Origin: Closterium sp. Naga37s-1
Lineage: Eukaryota > Streptophyta > Zygnematophyceae > Desmidiales > Closteriaceae
Length of the DNA: 64,000 nt
Direction: 5' to 3'
NCBI GenBank assembly: GCA_947471745.1
Contig: CANJKZ010001109.1
Coordinates: 2,542,001-2,606,000, forward strand
Part shown: positions 31,663-42,037 of the stretch, one piece after another
How positions within the stretch are numbered: the first letter of the stretch is position 1
Layout: every line of letters starts with the position of its first letter
Notes under the pieces: generated by a model
The model's input: only the letters and a program-made list of their open reading frames with translations
Database searches by the model: none
What the model was told of the DNA's origin: nothing
Position numbers and translations under genes: made by a program

Positions 31663-31869
31663 CCTTGTTTGTACTGTTGCATATACATATACACGTGCTC
31701 TTGCTTGTCTAGCCTTATATATATATGTAATCCTGCATGTGAACTGGCCTTGTGGCCTTGAACTTGTGCTCGGAATGTGTGGTGACTTTGTGATCCACCC
31801 TGAGCTTGCTTTGCTTTGCTTGACTGGTCTTGTGACCCCTTGTTCTCCCCCACTTTGCCTATGGGGGTG

Positions 31870-31998
31870 TGTCAGATTTATATGACAGAGCTACTGTAGG
31901 CTATAGTGGGGTAGCACATATGGGGTACAGTTTTCTAGGGTTTGTATTTGTACCCAACTTTCCCTTAGTCATTCTCATTCCTGTTTTCTTAATTCACA
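31870..31998 (+). repeat. 3' LTR of element C
   Basis: 129 bp, TGTCAG...TTCACA, preceded by the polypurine tract and followed by the second ATTCG. Confidence 0.94.
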
Positions 31999-32065
31999 AT
32001 TCGAACGCTCTAAACCACTCGTTTCTTATTTACCCAACCAGGCCACCCGAACGTTTCGCGACTAA

Positions 32066-32576
32066 GGGGCTGTCCAGCTCGTACATTTACTGTTCGTAAA
32101 CCCCCTCAGTTACCACATTTTTTGTGGTAACCCTTTATTAAACGTGTCCAGCGCACACAATCAGCTTTTGTTCACAAGACGGCACGCCCCCTGCACGTAC
32201 CTAGAGTCGTCTGACTCACGTTACTGGAATCAGCAGGGACGCGAACAAGGGTACAGCACCGCGTCCTGGCCACTACAGTTCGTGTCCCTTTTATCGCTTG
32301 CACTATTTCGTCAGTGGTTCGCTCTACTCGCCAACGCCCCCTGCGCCTGCACAAAAAATTTCAAGCTATGTTTGACGAGGGAAACTGTTACCTCGTTTTC
32401 AACGTGGTCAGAGCACTGTTGATTCGTGTGGCGGGGAATGGTGTCCGCGCTTCTGAAATTACAGGATGGTTGGACACCACTCACAATGCATTCGTTTCTA
32501 GGTACGGTGGTCATTTTTGAACCTCGATACGTGCGTTGGCAAGAAAAATCCCGAAATGAACGAACTGGACACGCCC
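32066..32576. mobile_element. PIF/Harbinger-like MITE with TAA duplication
   Basis: 511 bp flanked by TAA on both sides (32063-32065, 32577-32579). Left end GGGGCTGTCCAGCTCG; right end read on the opposite strand GGGCGTGTCCAGTTCG; 19 of the first 23 positions match. The GGGGCTGT-type terminus and three-base TAA duplication are hallmarks of PIF/Harbinger and Tourist-like MITEs. No transposase is encoded, so it is non-autonomous. Confidence 0.72.
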
Positions 32577-32579
32577 TAA

Positions 32580-34029
32580 CAGCTTTGCGTCACTCGGATG
32601 TTGCTGAAGCGTGACACTTTTGTCCCAGATCTGTCCTACGTGTGTGTGACATTACTGTCACTTCTTGTCCGGGATGTTTTGCATGATGTCTGGGACTTTC
32701 TATGAACCTACAGGGGCCAAAATTTTGCGTTTCAAAAAACCGCGATGGGCTAGTTGCGCTGCGTACATGCGACCGGACGAGACGCTTTGCGAGTGAAATT
32801 AGACTATGCAGGGAAGGGTGGGTGGGACCGGAAACAGTGCCGCCGTGTGAGGAAAGGCGAGTACGTTGGGTTGAGAAAGTACGTCTTGGTTGCGGCAGCC
32901 CTGGCGCAGTCTATCCTCACAGCAGTCACACCATGGCGATGTTCGGCAACCAGGGGGTGTGACGGGAGGGGATGGGACGGAGCATGAAAATGCCATGCCT
33001 CCTGGCTCGACCTCAACCGAACCAGGCAATAGACTACGATCAGGACCTGAAAAATGAGAAAAATGTGTCGAACGTGGGCACAAGAAGCGACGCGAACCCC
33101 AATCTAGATGGTATGCCGCGTCGCATGACCCCCCACAACCTCCCCCTTGGCGGAAATCTTCCGCCCTAGAAGGGGGGGAATGGAAAATGGATGCTGTCGG
33201 GGTCTTTCAACCACACAGGAATCCAAACTCCATCCCTCGGCCCATGCCTCACATTTCTACCACAGCAATACCCTGGAAAAAAAAAACAATGCAGCCCATT
33301 AACCCATCCAACATTCGTTCGTACATTCCCGTGCTAGACAACCACACTCAACTCGACAGCCATCTTCCCTAATAGCTATATCCATTTCAGTCCTCACACT
33401 GCGCTGCCAACATACTATCGACATTCGCCAACGCACTCACAACATCCCGCCAAAGGTGAGATGCTACGTACAGAGCGATCGATTGCTCGCCTATGTTGCG
33501 CATAAGGTCGTATCGCGCTCAAGTAGAGCTCTGATCTCACTTGTTTTAATGGAGTCGTGTGACGGGCGTTCATCACAACTTCGCCCCACGCAATCTTGAT
33601 ATCGCGCCGCGATTTAGCCTTCGATGTACTAGGGTTTGGGAAACCATCAAAAATCGCACGTCACACGGGTAGTGCATAATTCGTCACACGTCCAGAATGA
33701 GCCTCTCAAAAGCCCCACCACCTTGGCGCATTCATGTCCTCCAATCCGCTTATCTCGGATCTCATCCGCATTCATCGCCACTGATCGGCCTTCGTCTAGT
33801 ATATATCCACATCCTTTGCCTCCCATACGCGCTCATCGCGTCCTGTCCGCATTCGTCGCCTCCCATCTCTTCAGTCGCGTCCCATCCCTCCGCATATCCT
33901 CCCATCCGCCCTCATCTCCTCCCATCCGCCCTCATCTCCTCCCACCCACCTTCATCTCTTCCCATCCCCCCTCTTATCATCCCATCCCCCCTCATATCCT
34001 AATATCCGCCCTCATATCCTAACATCCTA
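32580..34029. other. intergenic with short tandem repeat
   Basis: No gene recognised. 33850-34020 holds ~17-18-bp units (CCCATCCGCCCTCATCTCCT and variants) ending just before the second-family copia LTR. Confidence 0.5.
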
Positions 34030-34626
34030 ACGACCGGGGGCCACGGGGGCCGCGGGATACCCGGTCGACCAGGATACCCGGGCGACGTGGGCGAAAGTCG
34101 CCGGGGGTGTTTTCTGCAAGGACGACCTCGGGGTTGGTATCCGGAGGTCGACGTGGCTGGTGGGCGCCGTCACGGGTGGAGCTTCTGCGCTGGGCGTGTG
34201 ACGGGGCGATGGGCGCCAACCAGTTGCACGCACCTGCGAAGCTGGTGCACCATTGTCAGGCGGGTGCAACGCTGTGCAGCCAACTTGCTGCAGCGTTGGC
34301 ACACCGCGGACTTGCAACATTGGCAAGCCACGACCCTGCTCTGCTGGAGCGCGGTCGACTAAGTCATGCTGGCACGCGGTCGACCGTGCTGCGCTGGCAG
34401 TCGACCAGCAGCCTTGCTAGGTCTGATGTAGTCTGTGTTGCCAATGTTGATGCAATCATTCTGAACCTTTGTTGTTATGTTTCCCTAGTGGAACTCTTGC
34501 AAATTTTCCTCGTGAACTAGCAAGCAGTGTGAGCACTTGGAAACGACTAAGGAGTGAACGCAGAGATCACACAAGCATCCGTGCCTAGCCCGTAGTACAG
34601 CTCCCGTTGCACTAGTTATCTCCGCA
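34030..34626 (+). repeat. 5' LTR of element K
   Basis: Matches 38753-39349 at constant offset 4723 with scattered substitutions. The exact outer end is unclear (homology starts around ACGAC). Confidence 0.8.
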
Positions 34627-34713
34627 TGGTGCGCTGAGCGTGGACGACACCGCGAAGTTAACTTTGAGTTAGCCGACTTTGCATTCACCTAGCTTGTTCG
34701 TAGGCCGGCGGCT

Positions 34714-35781
34714 GTGTTGGACGCCATGGTGGACCTCGTAGTTGAGGCGGGCGTCGTGGACACCTTGGAAGCACGGCTGGAGGACGCGAGGAGACGTCAT
34801 GCGGCGAACGAGTACGGAACTCTCCCGATGATGGTCGTCGAGGCTGGCATCCGCGCCGTGTGGGCGACGGAGCATCCCCCTTCTCGGCCTGCATGTCCTC
34901 GACCGGTGAACAACGTAGGCGGCGTCGACGCGGGAGTCAACGCCGCTGGTGACCAAGTCGGTAGCAGCGCTGGAGGCACGTCGAGGCAGCGAGGTGTGAT
35001 TCACGCCGATGAAGTCGGCGGCGTTCAGGCGCGAGGGATGCAGTTGTCCGCAGCTGCAGGGGCCTCACGGGGCTACGTCGGAGGCAGACGAAGTGAATTG
35101 GCGCCGATGTCGGCGACACACGTGACCGCGGGAGGAATTGCGCCGAGCTACGGCTACTTCAAGTTTACGCCGGACAGGATATCGGTCACCCCTCTGCTGG
35201 TCGGTCGTCCCGACATCCTCACGTGGAAGGAAGCCATCGAGCCCCAGCTGGAGATGGCCGGGCTGATGGGCTTCGCCCGCGAGCCCGTGGCGACAACAGA
35301 GGAGCACTACCCCGACCTGCGAGCGGAATTTCGCGCCGTGCAGTTGTTGACCTTCACGGTCATCTCGCGGTGCTGCTCGCCGGGCGTACAGATCGCCCTG
35401 AAGTCGTGCAGGGAGTACCTCGACGCCGGCCACCGGGCATGGCATTTCATCGAGTCAACTTACCAGGTCACCGACGACTTGTTCATCGCCCAGCTTGAGG
35501 GGCAGCTGACGCACCTGCGTATGGGCGATCAGGAGACCGCGTCTGACTACTGCAACCGAGCTCGGCGAATTCTCGCCACCATACGGATGGCTGGCGTGCA
35601 ATACTCGACGGCTTCGTACGTCACGCACGTCATGCAAGGACTCCTGAGCAGCTACAACCTGCTGAAGCGGCTGTTGATGGCGCCGAGCACGCGGGCGACG
35701 CTCAACGAGGACACATTGACCTCGTACAACCTGCAGGGCGAGGCGACAAGGAGGCGTCGTGCTCGCTGGTTGGCGCCGTAG
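34714..35781 (+). pseudogene. copia gag (element K)
   Basis: 355 codons. N-terminal part low in recognisable motifs; from about residue 150 a copia-type gag: FTPDRISVTPLLVGRPDILT, WKEAIEPQLEMAGLMGF, AWHFIESTYQ, LEGQLTHLRMGDQETASDY, CNRARRILATIRMAG. No zinc knuckle is seen before the frame changes near 35750, where a reading (KEASCSLVGAVEPTVSLAP) resumes in another frame toward protease. A deletion of the knuckle region together with a frameshift is likely. Confidence 0.78.
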
Positions 35782-35782
35782 A

Positions 35783-37025
35783 GCCGACCGTCTCGCTGGC
35801 GCCGGAGGCCAGCGAGGATTTCCAGGCGGTGGCGGCAGCTGTGCAGGCGAACCTGGCGGTGGTCCTGCTTGACAACGGCTGCTCGCACCACCTGATGGAG
35901 ACGAAGGACGCCTTCGTCGACTTGGGGCCGAACGGCGACGTGAAGCACATGTGTGGCTTCAGTGGGGCGCTGCAGGACGTTCGCGGCCGTGGCACGGTTG
36001 CGCTGCAAGGGGAGGCCGGGAAGCGGGTGCTCATCTCCGACGTTCTCTACGTCCCGGGCGTGTAGGCGAATCTGCTTTCGGCTGGCCAGCTGAAGGAGAG
36101 CGGGGTGACGCTGCAGGACGACGGCGACAGGATGTTGCTCGTCTCCGCGACAGGGGACGTGCTCGGTCGAGCGACGTACACCGGCCGGGTCCTCTGCACT
36201 GACCTGCGCCCATGCGCGGTAAAGTCGATGACGCCCGCGAAAGAGGAGGTGGCTCTGCGGGCGATAGTCTCGGCGACGACGGCAACCTCGGACAGGATGC
36301 ACGCTAGGCTTGTGCATGTTGGCATGGACACCATACGGAGCTCAGCGAAGCACGAGGTCGCCACTAGCCTGGACCTCAAGTCGGCGTCTGGCGCCGACTC
36401 ACCGTGTGTTTCGTGCGTCGGCGGGAAGCTGGCGCGGCACTCCTTCCCCGACTGCGGCTCCGACGCCGACGACGTCCTGGCCGTCGTGCACATTGACTTG
36501 TGCGGGCCATTTTGCGTGGCTGCCAAGGACGGCAGCCTTTACTTCTTGCTGCTGAAGGACCGCAAGACCCGCTACGTGTGGGTGAGGCCGGTCGCCAAGA
36601 AGTCGGACGTGCTGCTGGAGTTCCAGAAGTGGCTGGTGCTGGTGGAGCGGCAAGCGAAGCATTCGGTGCTGCAACTCCGTTCTGACCGCGGAGGGGAGTT
36701 CCTCGGGAAGGACTTCACCGCCTTCGTGGGCAGCAAGGGAATCGTCCACGACTTGACCTGCCCTTACACCCCGCAGCAGAATGGCACGGCGGAGCGGGAG
36801 ATGAGGACGGTGGTGGAGTCGGTGCAGACGATGCTGCTGCACATGGGCGTGAAGCACCACTGGTGGCATCTCGCTCTGCGGCAGGCCGTCTGGGTTCGCA
36901 ACTGCCTGGAGCAGTCGTCGCTGCCACCGGGGACAACGCCTTATCAGCTCCTCACCGGGCAGAAGCCCGACTTGTCGATGGCGCGGGTGTGGGGCTGCAT
37001 GGCGCAGTTCCTTGTTCCGGAGCAG
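35783..37025 (+). pseudogene. copia protease and integrase (element K)
   Basis: One frame with a TAG at 36063. Protease: NLAVVLLDNGCSHHLMETKD (DNGC in place of DSGA). After the stop come ANLLSAGQLKESG, the pre-integrase zinc region (HARLVHVGMDT...CVSCVGGKLAR), then integrase: VVHIDLCGPF, LRSDRGGEFLG and TPQQNGTAEREM, i.e. the DDE triad. It ends at TAG 37026 within the VWGCMAQFLVPEQ block and continues in the same frame afterwards (RGGKLQPKARWG). Confidence 0.82.
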
Positions 37026-37076
37026 TAGCGCGGTGGAAAACTGCAGCCGAAGGCTCGGTGGGGCCTTCACTTCGGC

Positions 37077-37870
37077 GTGTCGGAGGAGAGCAATGGCTGG
37101 GAGCTCCTCGACATCACCGCCAACCGTGTGGTCACCACGTCGGACGTGGTGTTCTACGAAACTATGTCGCTGGAGGTGTGGAAGTCGGAACTCGGGCCAG
37201 CGTCAGGGCGAACGCGGGCCAACCCGCCAATGGACAACTCGACGGCAACGCTTCCTCTGCTCGCCGCGGTCGGTGAGCAGGCTGATGAAAATGCCGCGGT
37301 CGCCCCTGCCTCGCCATCCCCTGCCCCTTCTTCCCGTCCCCTTCCCGCCGCATTGCGTGGCCTGACTACGGTGTCGGCCTCCGGCGATGAGGGGAGCCGT
37401 GGGGCGTCGCCTGTGGCGCCGGCCAAGAGCATCGCCGGTGGCCGACGTGACGCCCAGCCAGTCGCGTAGAAGCGGGCCACGGAGGTGCAGCCACCTTCAG
37501 AGACCGCGGAGGAGACCGCTGAGGAGTCCGCGGCTGGCAGGCAGCTGACAGGGGAACAGGAAGCAGCTAAGCCGACCGCGGAGCAGTTGGCAGGGGAGCC
37601 GACGATAGGGGAGCAGTTGGCAGTGGTATAGCCGGATGCTGAGGGCAGTAACCGCGGGGGCCGCGGGACCGCGAGGAGTCCACCAACAGCGACGTGGTGG
37701 AGGTTCAGCCTCGACCTCGGAAGTCGGGCCGAATTCGGAGGCCACCCGACTCCGCTGCCTTCACTACGGTGTATGATGTTGACGACGAGGACCTGGCGTA
37801 CGACGACGCAGAGGACGATGAGGAGTTTCCAGAGCTCGACCCCGACATGCATGCCAACCTTGAGCACCGT
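37077..37870 (+). pseudogene. copia integrase C-terminus and linker (element K)
   Basis: Continues the integrase frame: WELLDITANRVVTTSDVVFYE, then an acidic/Pro linker with TAG stops at 37467 and 37629. Between about 37630 and 37760 the frame shifts, resuming as DDEEFPELDPDMHANLEHR and a further TAG at 37871 before RT. Confidence 0.7.
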
Positions 37871-37873
37871 TAG

Positions 37874-38316
37874 GACATCTCGACGATGACGGTGAAGGAG
37901 GCGTTGGCGAGCTGGAAGGGCCCGGCGGTGAAGGCCATGGAGGAGGAGATCCGCAGCCTCATCAACATGGACACTTGGGAGCTGGTCAAACGCCCGCCGG
38001 GGGTGAACATCATGAAGAACCGGTGGGTGCTGACAATGAAGTACCGCATCGACGACACCGTTGAGCGCGAGAAGGCGAGGCTGGTCGTGAAAGGCTTCAC
38101 GCAGGTGTATGGCGCCAACTACGACGAGACGTACGCGCCGGTGAGCAGCTACGTCAAGTTGAGGATTTTCCTCAGCATCGTCACCGTCCTCGACTTCAAC
38201 CTGATGCAGCAGGACATGAGGAACGCCTTTTTGCAGAGCAAGCTCGACCACGTGCTGTACATGTACCAGCCGGACAACTTCAACGATGGGACCGGCCGGG
38301 TGTGCAAGCTGCTGAA
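37874..38316 (+). pseudogene. copia RT N-terminal part (element K)
   Basis: MTVKEALASWKGPAVKAMEE, then GVNIMKNRWVLTMKYRIDD, ARLVVKGFTQVYGANYDETY, APVSSYVKLRIFLSIVTVLD, QQDMRNAFLQSKLDHVLYMY and GRVCKLL. It breaks off before the YGLKQAP and YVDD blocks, where an inverted piece begins. Confidence 0.82.
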
Positions 38317-38324
38317 CCCCGCGG

Positions 38325-38425
38325 CCCCTCCGTAGACAAACACGTAGCCTCCCGTGCTCATTCTCTTCTACTTGTCACCTGCGTCGTTGGCGTCAACGTA
38401 GCCGACCAGCTCCAGTGACTCAGGT
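38325..38425 (-). pseudogene. inverted copia RNase H fragment
   Basis: On the minus strand: ELVGYVDANDAGDK, a TAG, KRMSTGGYVFVYGGAAG, which is the start of a copia RNase H (G-Y-x-D-A...A-G-D...S-T-G-Y-V-F). It lies within a plus-strand element, so a local inversion with deletion joined it to the RT fragment. Confidence 0.65.
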
Positions 38426-38474
38426 TCACCGCCGAACTCCAGCTACGGGTTTGGCCCCGTCCTCGCTTGGGCGG

Positions 38475-38750
38475 AGCCGAACTCGACGACCGCGGGACCG
38501 CGGGAGGCCGCGGGACTGCGGGAGGCCGCGGGAGATCGAGGGACCGCGGGAGGCCGCGGGAGGCTGCAGGAGACCGCGGGACCGCAGGAGGCCGCGGGAG
38601 GCCGCGGGAGACCGCGGGACCGCGGGAGGCCGCGGGAGGCCGCGGGAGATCGCGGGACCGCAGGAGGCCGCGGGACTGCGGGAGGCCGCGGGAGGCTGCG
38701 GGAGACAACCACGGGACCGTGGGACCGCGGGGACCGCGGTGGCCGCGGAT
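38475..38750. repeat. GC-rich repeat upstream of K 3' LTR
   Basis: Imperfect 8-25-bp units of the GGGACCGCGGGAGGCCGC type. Long frames on both strands here are artefacts. Confidence 0.8.
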
Positions 38751-38752
38751 GG

Positions 38753-39349
38753 ACGACAGGGGGCCACGGGGGCCGCGGGATACCCGGTCGACCAGGATAC
38801 CCGGGCGACGTGGGCGAAAGTCGCCGAGGGTGTTTTCTGCGAGGACGACCTCGGGGTTGGTATCCCGAGGTCGACGTGGCTGGTGGGCGCCGTCACGGGT
38901 GGAGTGTCTACGCTGAGCGTGTGACGGGGCGATGGGCGCCAACCAGCTGCACGCACCTGCGAAGCTGGTGCACCATTGTCAGGCGGGTGCAACGCTGTGC
39001 AGCCGACTTGATGCAGCGTTGGCACACCGCGGACTTGCAACATTGGCAAGCCGCGACTCTGCTCTGCTGGAGCGCGGTCGTCCAAGTCGTGCTGGCACGC
39101 GGTCGACCGTGCTACGCTGGCAGTCGACCAGCAGCCTTGCTAGGTCTGATGTAGTCTGTGTTGCCAATGTTGATGCAATCATTCTGAACCTTTGTTGTTA
39201 TGTTTTCCTAGTGGAACTCTTGCAAATTTTCCTCGTGAACTAGCAAGCAGTGTGAACACTTGGAAACGACTAAGGAATGAACGCAGAGATCACACGAGCA
39301 TCGGTGCCTAGCCCGTAGTCTAGCTCCCGTTGCACTAGTTATCTCCTCA
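38753..39349 (+). repeat. 3' LTR of element K
   Basis: Partner of 34030-34626. Followed directly by gypsy gag sequence. Confidence 0.8.
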
Positions 39350-41090
39350 TATGTCCGCCGCCTGAATTGCGACATTGCGCAAGAAATCCTGCTTCGCAAC
39401 GTCACCGAATTCAACAAGATACTCGCCATGGCGGAAAAGCTTGATTTCCTCAGCCGACCGAGACTGGGGTCCTAGGACAATAGCAGCAGCTGGGGACACT
39501 GAGCTTGTGGGACGAATGAGCACGCCACGATACGCGCCGTTTCCGCGAAAACAAATAAAGAAGTAGGGAAACGCTGGGATTCAGTAGCAAACGGGCCCTC
39601 TAGTGACAGGTCACGCCGCCCGCCCTGACTGAGTGACCGTGCCGACCCTGACAGGCCCAACCGACCCTGACAGGCCCAACCGACCCTGCCTGAGTGACCG
39701 TGCCGATTCATGCAGTCGACCACACCCGACTGAGCAAGGAGGGCTCAACGGTAGATAGTCCCATACTGCTTAGCGGGAAATCCACACCGACTTAGTTAAG
39801 ATATTCGTATACGGGGGGGGCTAGCCATAACCAAATTAACACCGCCGTTGCACGGAGACTGTAACTGACACTGGACCGATGCTTATGTAAAATTGATGCG
39901 AGACTGGTCGACGGCACGCCACTAGCGATACGGGAACGCGTGGACCGAGTTCAAATTTGTTGTAGGGGTAATTTCACATTTACCCAGGAAATGCTGGCGA
40001 CGACCCTTGACAAAACCGACATTTTACTCGGTCAGGATTGGCTGCGACGACACAACCCACGAATAGACTAGACGACGGGTGACTGCACCGTGCGAGTCAA
40101 CAGTAACAACATCGTTCTACCTCGCTGGAGCTCGCTCGAGTCTTCGTCAGTTCGTGTCAACGCAGTCACAATGAAACGTGCCGTAGCGGCAGGAGCAGAC
40201 GTGTACGCGGATGACGTCCGGGAAGCCGAGGCAGCAGAAAACCTAGCAATTTGCAGAAACTGCTCGCCGACGTACCGGATGACTTGGCAGCACTACTGAA
40301 ATAGTACAGTGGAATATTTTCGGACGACCTGCCAGGGGTACTGCCACCTCAACGACCGCACGATCACAGGATAGAGTTAGAACCAGGGGCACAGCTGACA
40401 ATACAACGACAGTTTCGACTGACCCAACCCTAACTGGACGAACTCCGGAAGCAGTTAGACTATGTGCTCGAGAAGAACTTCAATCGCCCGAGTTCGTCAC
40501 CCTTCGCAGCACCGATACTGTTCACACCGAAAAAAGACAGGGGTTTTCACATGTGCATAAATTACCATCAAGTCCCGTTACCCCATCCCGCGAGCCGAAG
40601 AACTCATCGATCAACTTCGCACAGCCGCGTTCTCAAATATCGACCTTCGAGGGGGTTACCTTCAGATCCGCGTCAACCCGTCCGATTGCCCGAAAACCGC
40701 CTTCCACACCTACGGCTCTTTCGAATACAATGTGATGCCCTTCGGATTGACCAACGCCCCTGCCACCTTCCAAATGACCATGAATGAAGCCTTCCGCCCA
40801 CTCCTAGATAAGTACGTAATCGTCTACTTAGATGAAATACTGATTTACAGCCCCGACAGAGCACATAACCTACATGACATCGAAGCAGTTTTTATAATAC
40901 TAAGGGAGAACCGCCTACTGACCAAAGCCTCTAAGTGTGAGTCTAAGCTGGAGTTTTTAGGGCACATAATTCCAGTCGAAGGAGTGGAAATAGACCCGAA
41001 CAAATCGCGATGATTCAAGCCTAGCACGCGCCGACAACCTTGACCGAGCTGCAGAGTTTTATCGGATTAGTCAACTACGTGCGACGGTTC
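39350..41090 (+). mobile_element. Ty3/gypsy remnant L (gag end, protease, RT)
   Basis: Gag C-terminus (CDIAQEILLRNVTEFNKIL, AMAEKLDFLSRPR), protease region (LLGQDWLRRHNPRID-like block near 40030-40070), then RT. Compared with the copies at 44.8-49.9 and 51.6-54.2 kb it is riddled with stops and shifts. Cut at the right by an LTR that begins at 41091 inside the FIGLVNYVRRF block. Confidence 0.8.
40300..41013 (+). pseudogene. gypsy reverse transcriptase with YLDE active site
   Basis: Pieces in several frames: QRPHDHRIELEPGAQ, SSPFAAPILFTPKKDRGF, then from 40732 an open frame [57 protein letters not shown]. The catalytic YLDD reads YLDE; the other gypsy copies have YLDD. Dead by frameshifts in any case. 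Confidence 0.82.
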
Positions 41091-41254
41091 TGTTAGTGTT
41101 TGCCCTCAATCTCACACTTTGTACTAGGGATTACCCCCAATCCCTTGGGATTGCCCCCGATTCCCTTCCCCATCCATTCCTTACCCTTCGTGGATGTACT
41201 TAAAGAGCTTCAAGCTCATTACTAATGTATCAGTTCTAAGCCTAAGTTGTGACA
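41091..41254 (+). repeat. 5' LTR of element M
   Basis: 164 bp from TGTTAGTG to GTGACA, immediately followed by the Met-type primer-binding site at 41255. Confidence 0.75.
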
Positions 41255-41657
41255 TGGTATCAGAGCACTCCAACCGCACACGTGGATCGTGATCCTTTTA
41301 TCTCTGCGAATGCTCGTCTCGCAAACCTCGGCGTTACCACCTTCAATCTCGTCGCCGGTGATTCGCAACATTCGTGGGCGGAAATTCTCCCGCGCCACTT
41401 TCTCGTCACTTTCGACGACATCTACGATTTCTTTGGTAAGCGCATCGTCGGCGCTATAACCTATCGCTCGTTTTTGTCGAACGTCATCGCGTCGTTTCTT
41501 CTCAACATCGGGCCGCCGCCCGTCGCCCTGCAACTTCTCGTCGGGCTGCCGCCCGTCGCCCCGCAGCTTCTCGTTGGGCCGCCGCCCGTCGCCGCCCGCA
41601 ACTTCTCGTCCGGCCTCCGCCCGTCGCCCCGCAGCTTCTCGTCGGGCCGCCGCCCGT

Positions 41658-42037
41658 TGTTGGAAGTGGACACTGGAATGGCCCACAGTGGTCTCCCTAA
41701 GGGCTACATGTGTCGTCCTGGGGGGGTATGCGTGCGCTGACCCACCAAGGAAAACATGCCCTTTTATCCCAGTCGGTTAGTGGGCTGGAATGCTATCCCT
41801 GCATGGTGCGGCGAGCGTGGAGGACTGGGTTTCGATTCCTGCTGTCGGTAACTTCCTGTGCCCTAGTGGTGGGCCCTCCCAGAGAGGGGAGTGCTGGAAG
41901 TGGACACTGGAATGGCCCACAGTGGTCTCCCTAAGGGCTACAGGTGTCGTCCTGGGGGGGTATGGGTGCGCTGACCCACCAAGGAAAACATGCCCTTTTA
42001 TCCCAGTCGGTTAGCGGGCTGGAATGCTATCCCTGCA
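41658..42037 (+). mobile_element. TRIM: 380-bp miniature LTR retrotransposon
   Basis: Two 146-bp direct repeats (41658-41803, 41892-42037), both TG...CA, enclose 88 bp. Flanks carry the 5-bp duplication CCCGT (41653-41657 and 42038-42042). The inner part starts with TGGTGCGGCGAGCGTGG, a primer-binding site shared with element K, and ends in a purine-rich GAGAGGGGAG tract. No coding capacity. This is the classical layout of a terminal-repeat retrotransposon in miniature; it sits inside the leader of element M. Confidence 0.85.

Larger units (their letters stand above)
24386..31998 (+). mobile_element. copia family 1 element C, nearly intact
   Basis: 7.6-kb element with LTRs at 24386-24575 and 31870-31998, flanked by the duplication ATTCG (24381-24385 and 31999-32003). 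Primer-binding site TGGTATAGAGCGGGTTC at 24576; polypurine tract TATGGGGGTG just before 31870. One polyprotein frame (gag-PR-INT-RT-RNase H) runs from ATG 25762 to 31662 and is broken only by a single TAG at 27940-27942. The LTRs are identical apart from a 61-bp internal duplication in the 5' LTR. This is the best reference copy of the family in the window and a recent insertion. Confidence 0.95.
34030..39349 (+). mobile_element. copia family 2 element K, decayed
   Basis: Direct repeats of ~597 bp (34030-34626 and 38753-39349, no net length difference) act as LTRs, ending CGCA/CTCA. The internal part begins TGGTGCGCTGAGCGTGG, a primer-binding site unlike the Met-tRNA type of family 1. Gag, protease, integrase and the first part of RT are recognisable in order. 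In-frame TAG stops, frameshifts, loss of most of RT/RNase H and an inverted RNase H fragment show a dead copy. No matching target duplication was found, so the ends may be rearranged; the right side abuts a gypsy gag fragment. Confidence 0.85.

Noticed and set aside
35783-37873. Alternative genetic code with UAG read as Gln
   Set aside because: Only the decayed copia shows several TAGs; host LRR, lectin, EGF and LysM exons are free of them, and gene ends in element C (31660-31662, TGA) do not help the idea. Methylation-driven decay is simpler.
37154-38251. 365-codon minus-strand frame
   Set aside because: Antisense shadow of copia family 2 integrase/RT sequence; no domain of its own.
41804-41860. 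tRNA gene or SINE promoter in the TRIM core (GGTTTCGATTCC resembles a B box)
   Set aside because: No cloverleaf can be drawn by eye, and the position right after the LTR explains the first bases as a primer-binding site.
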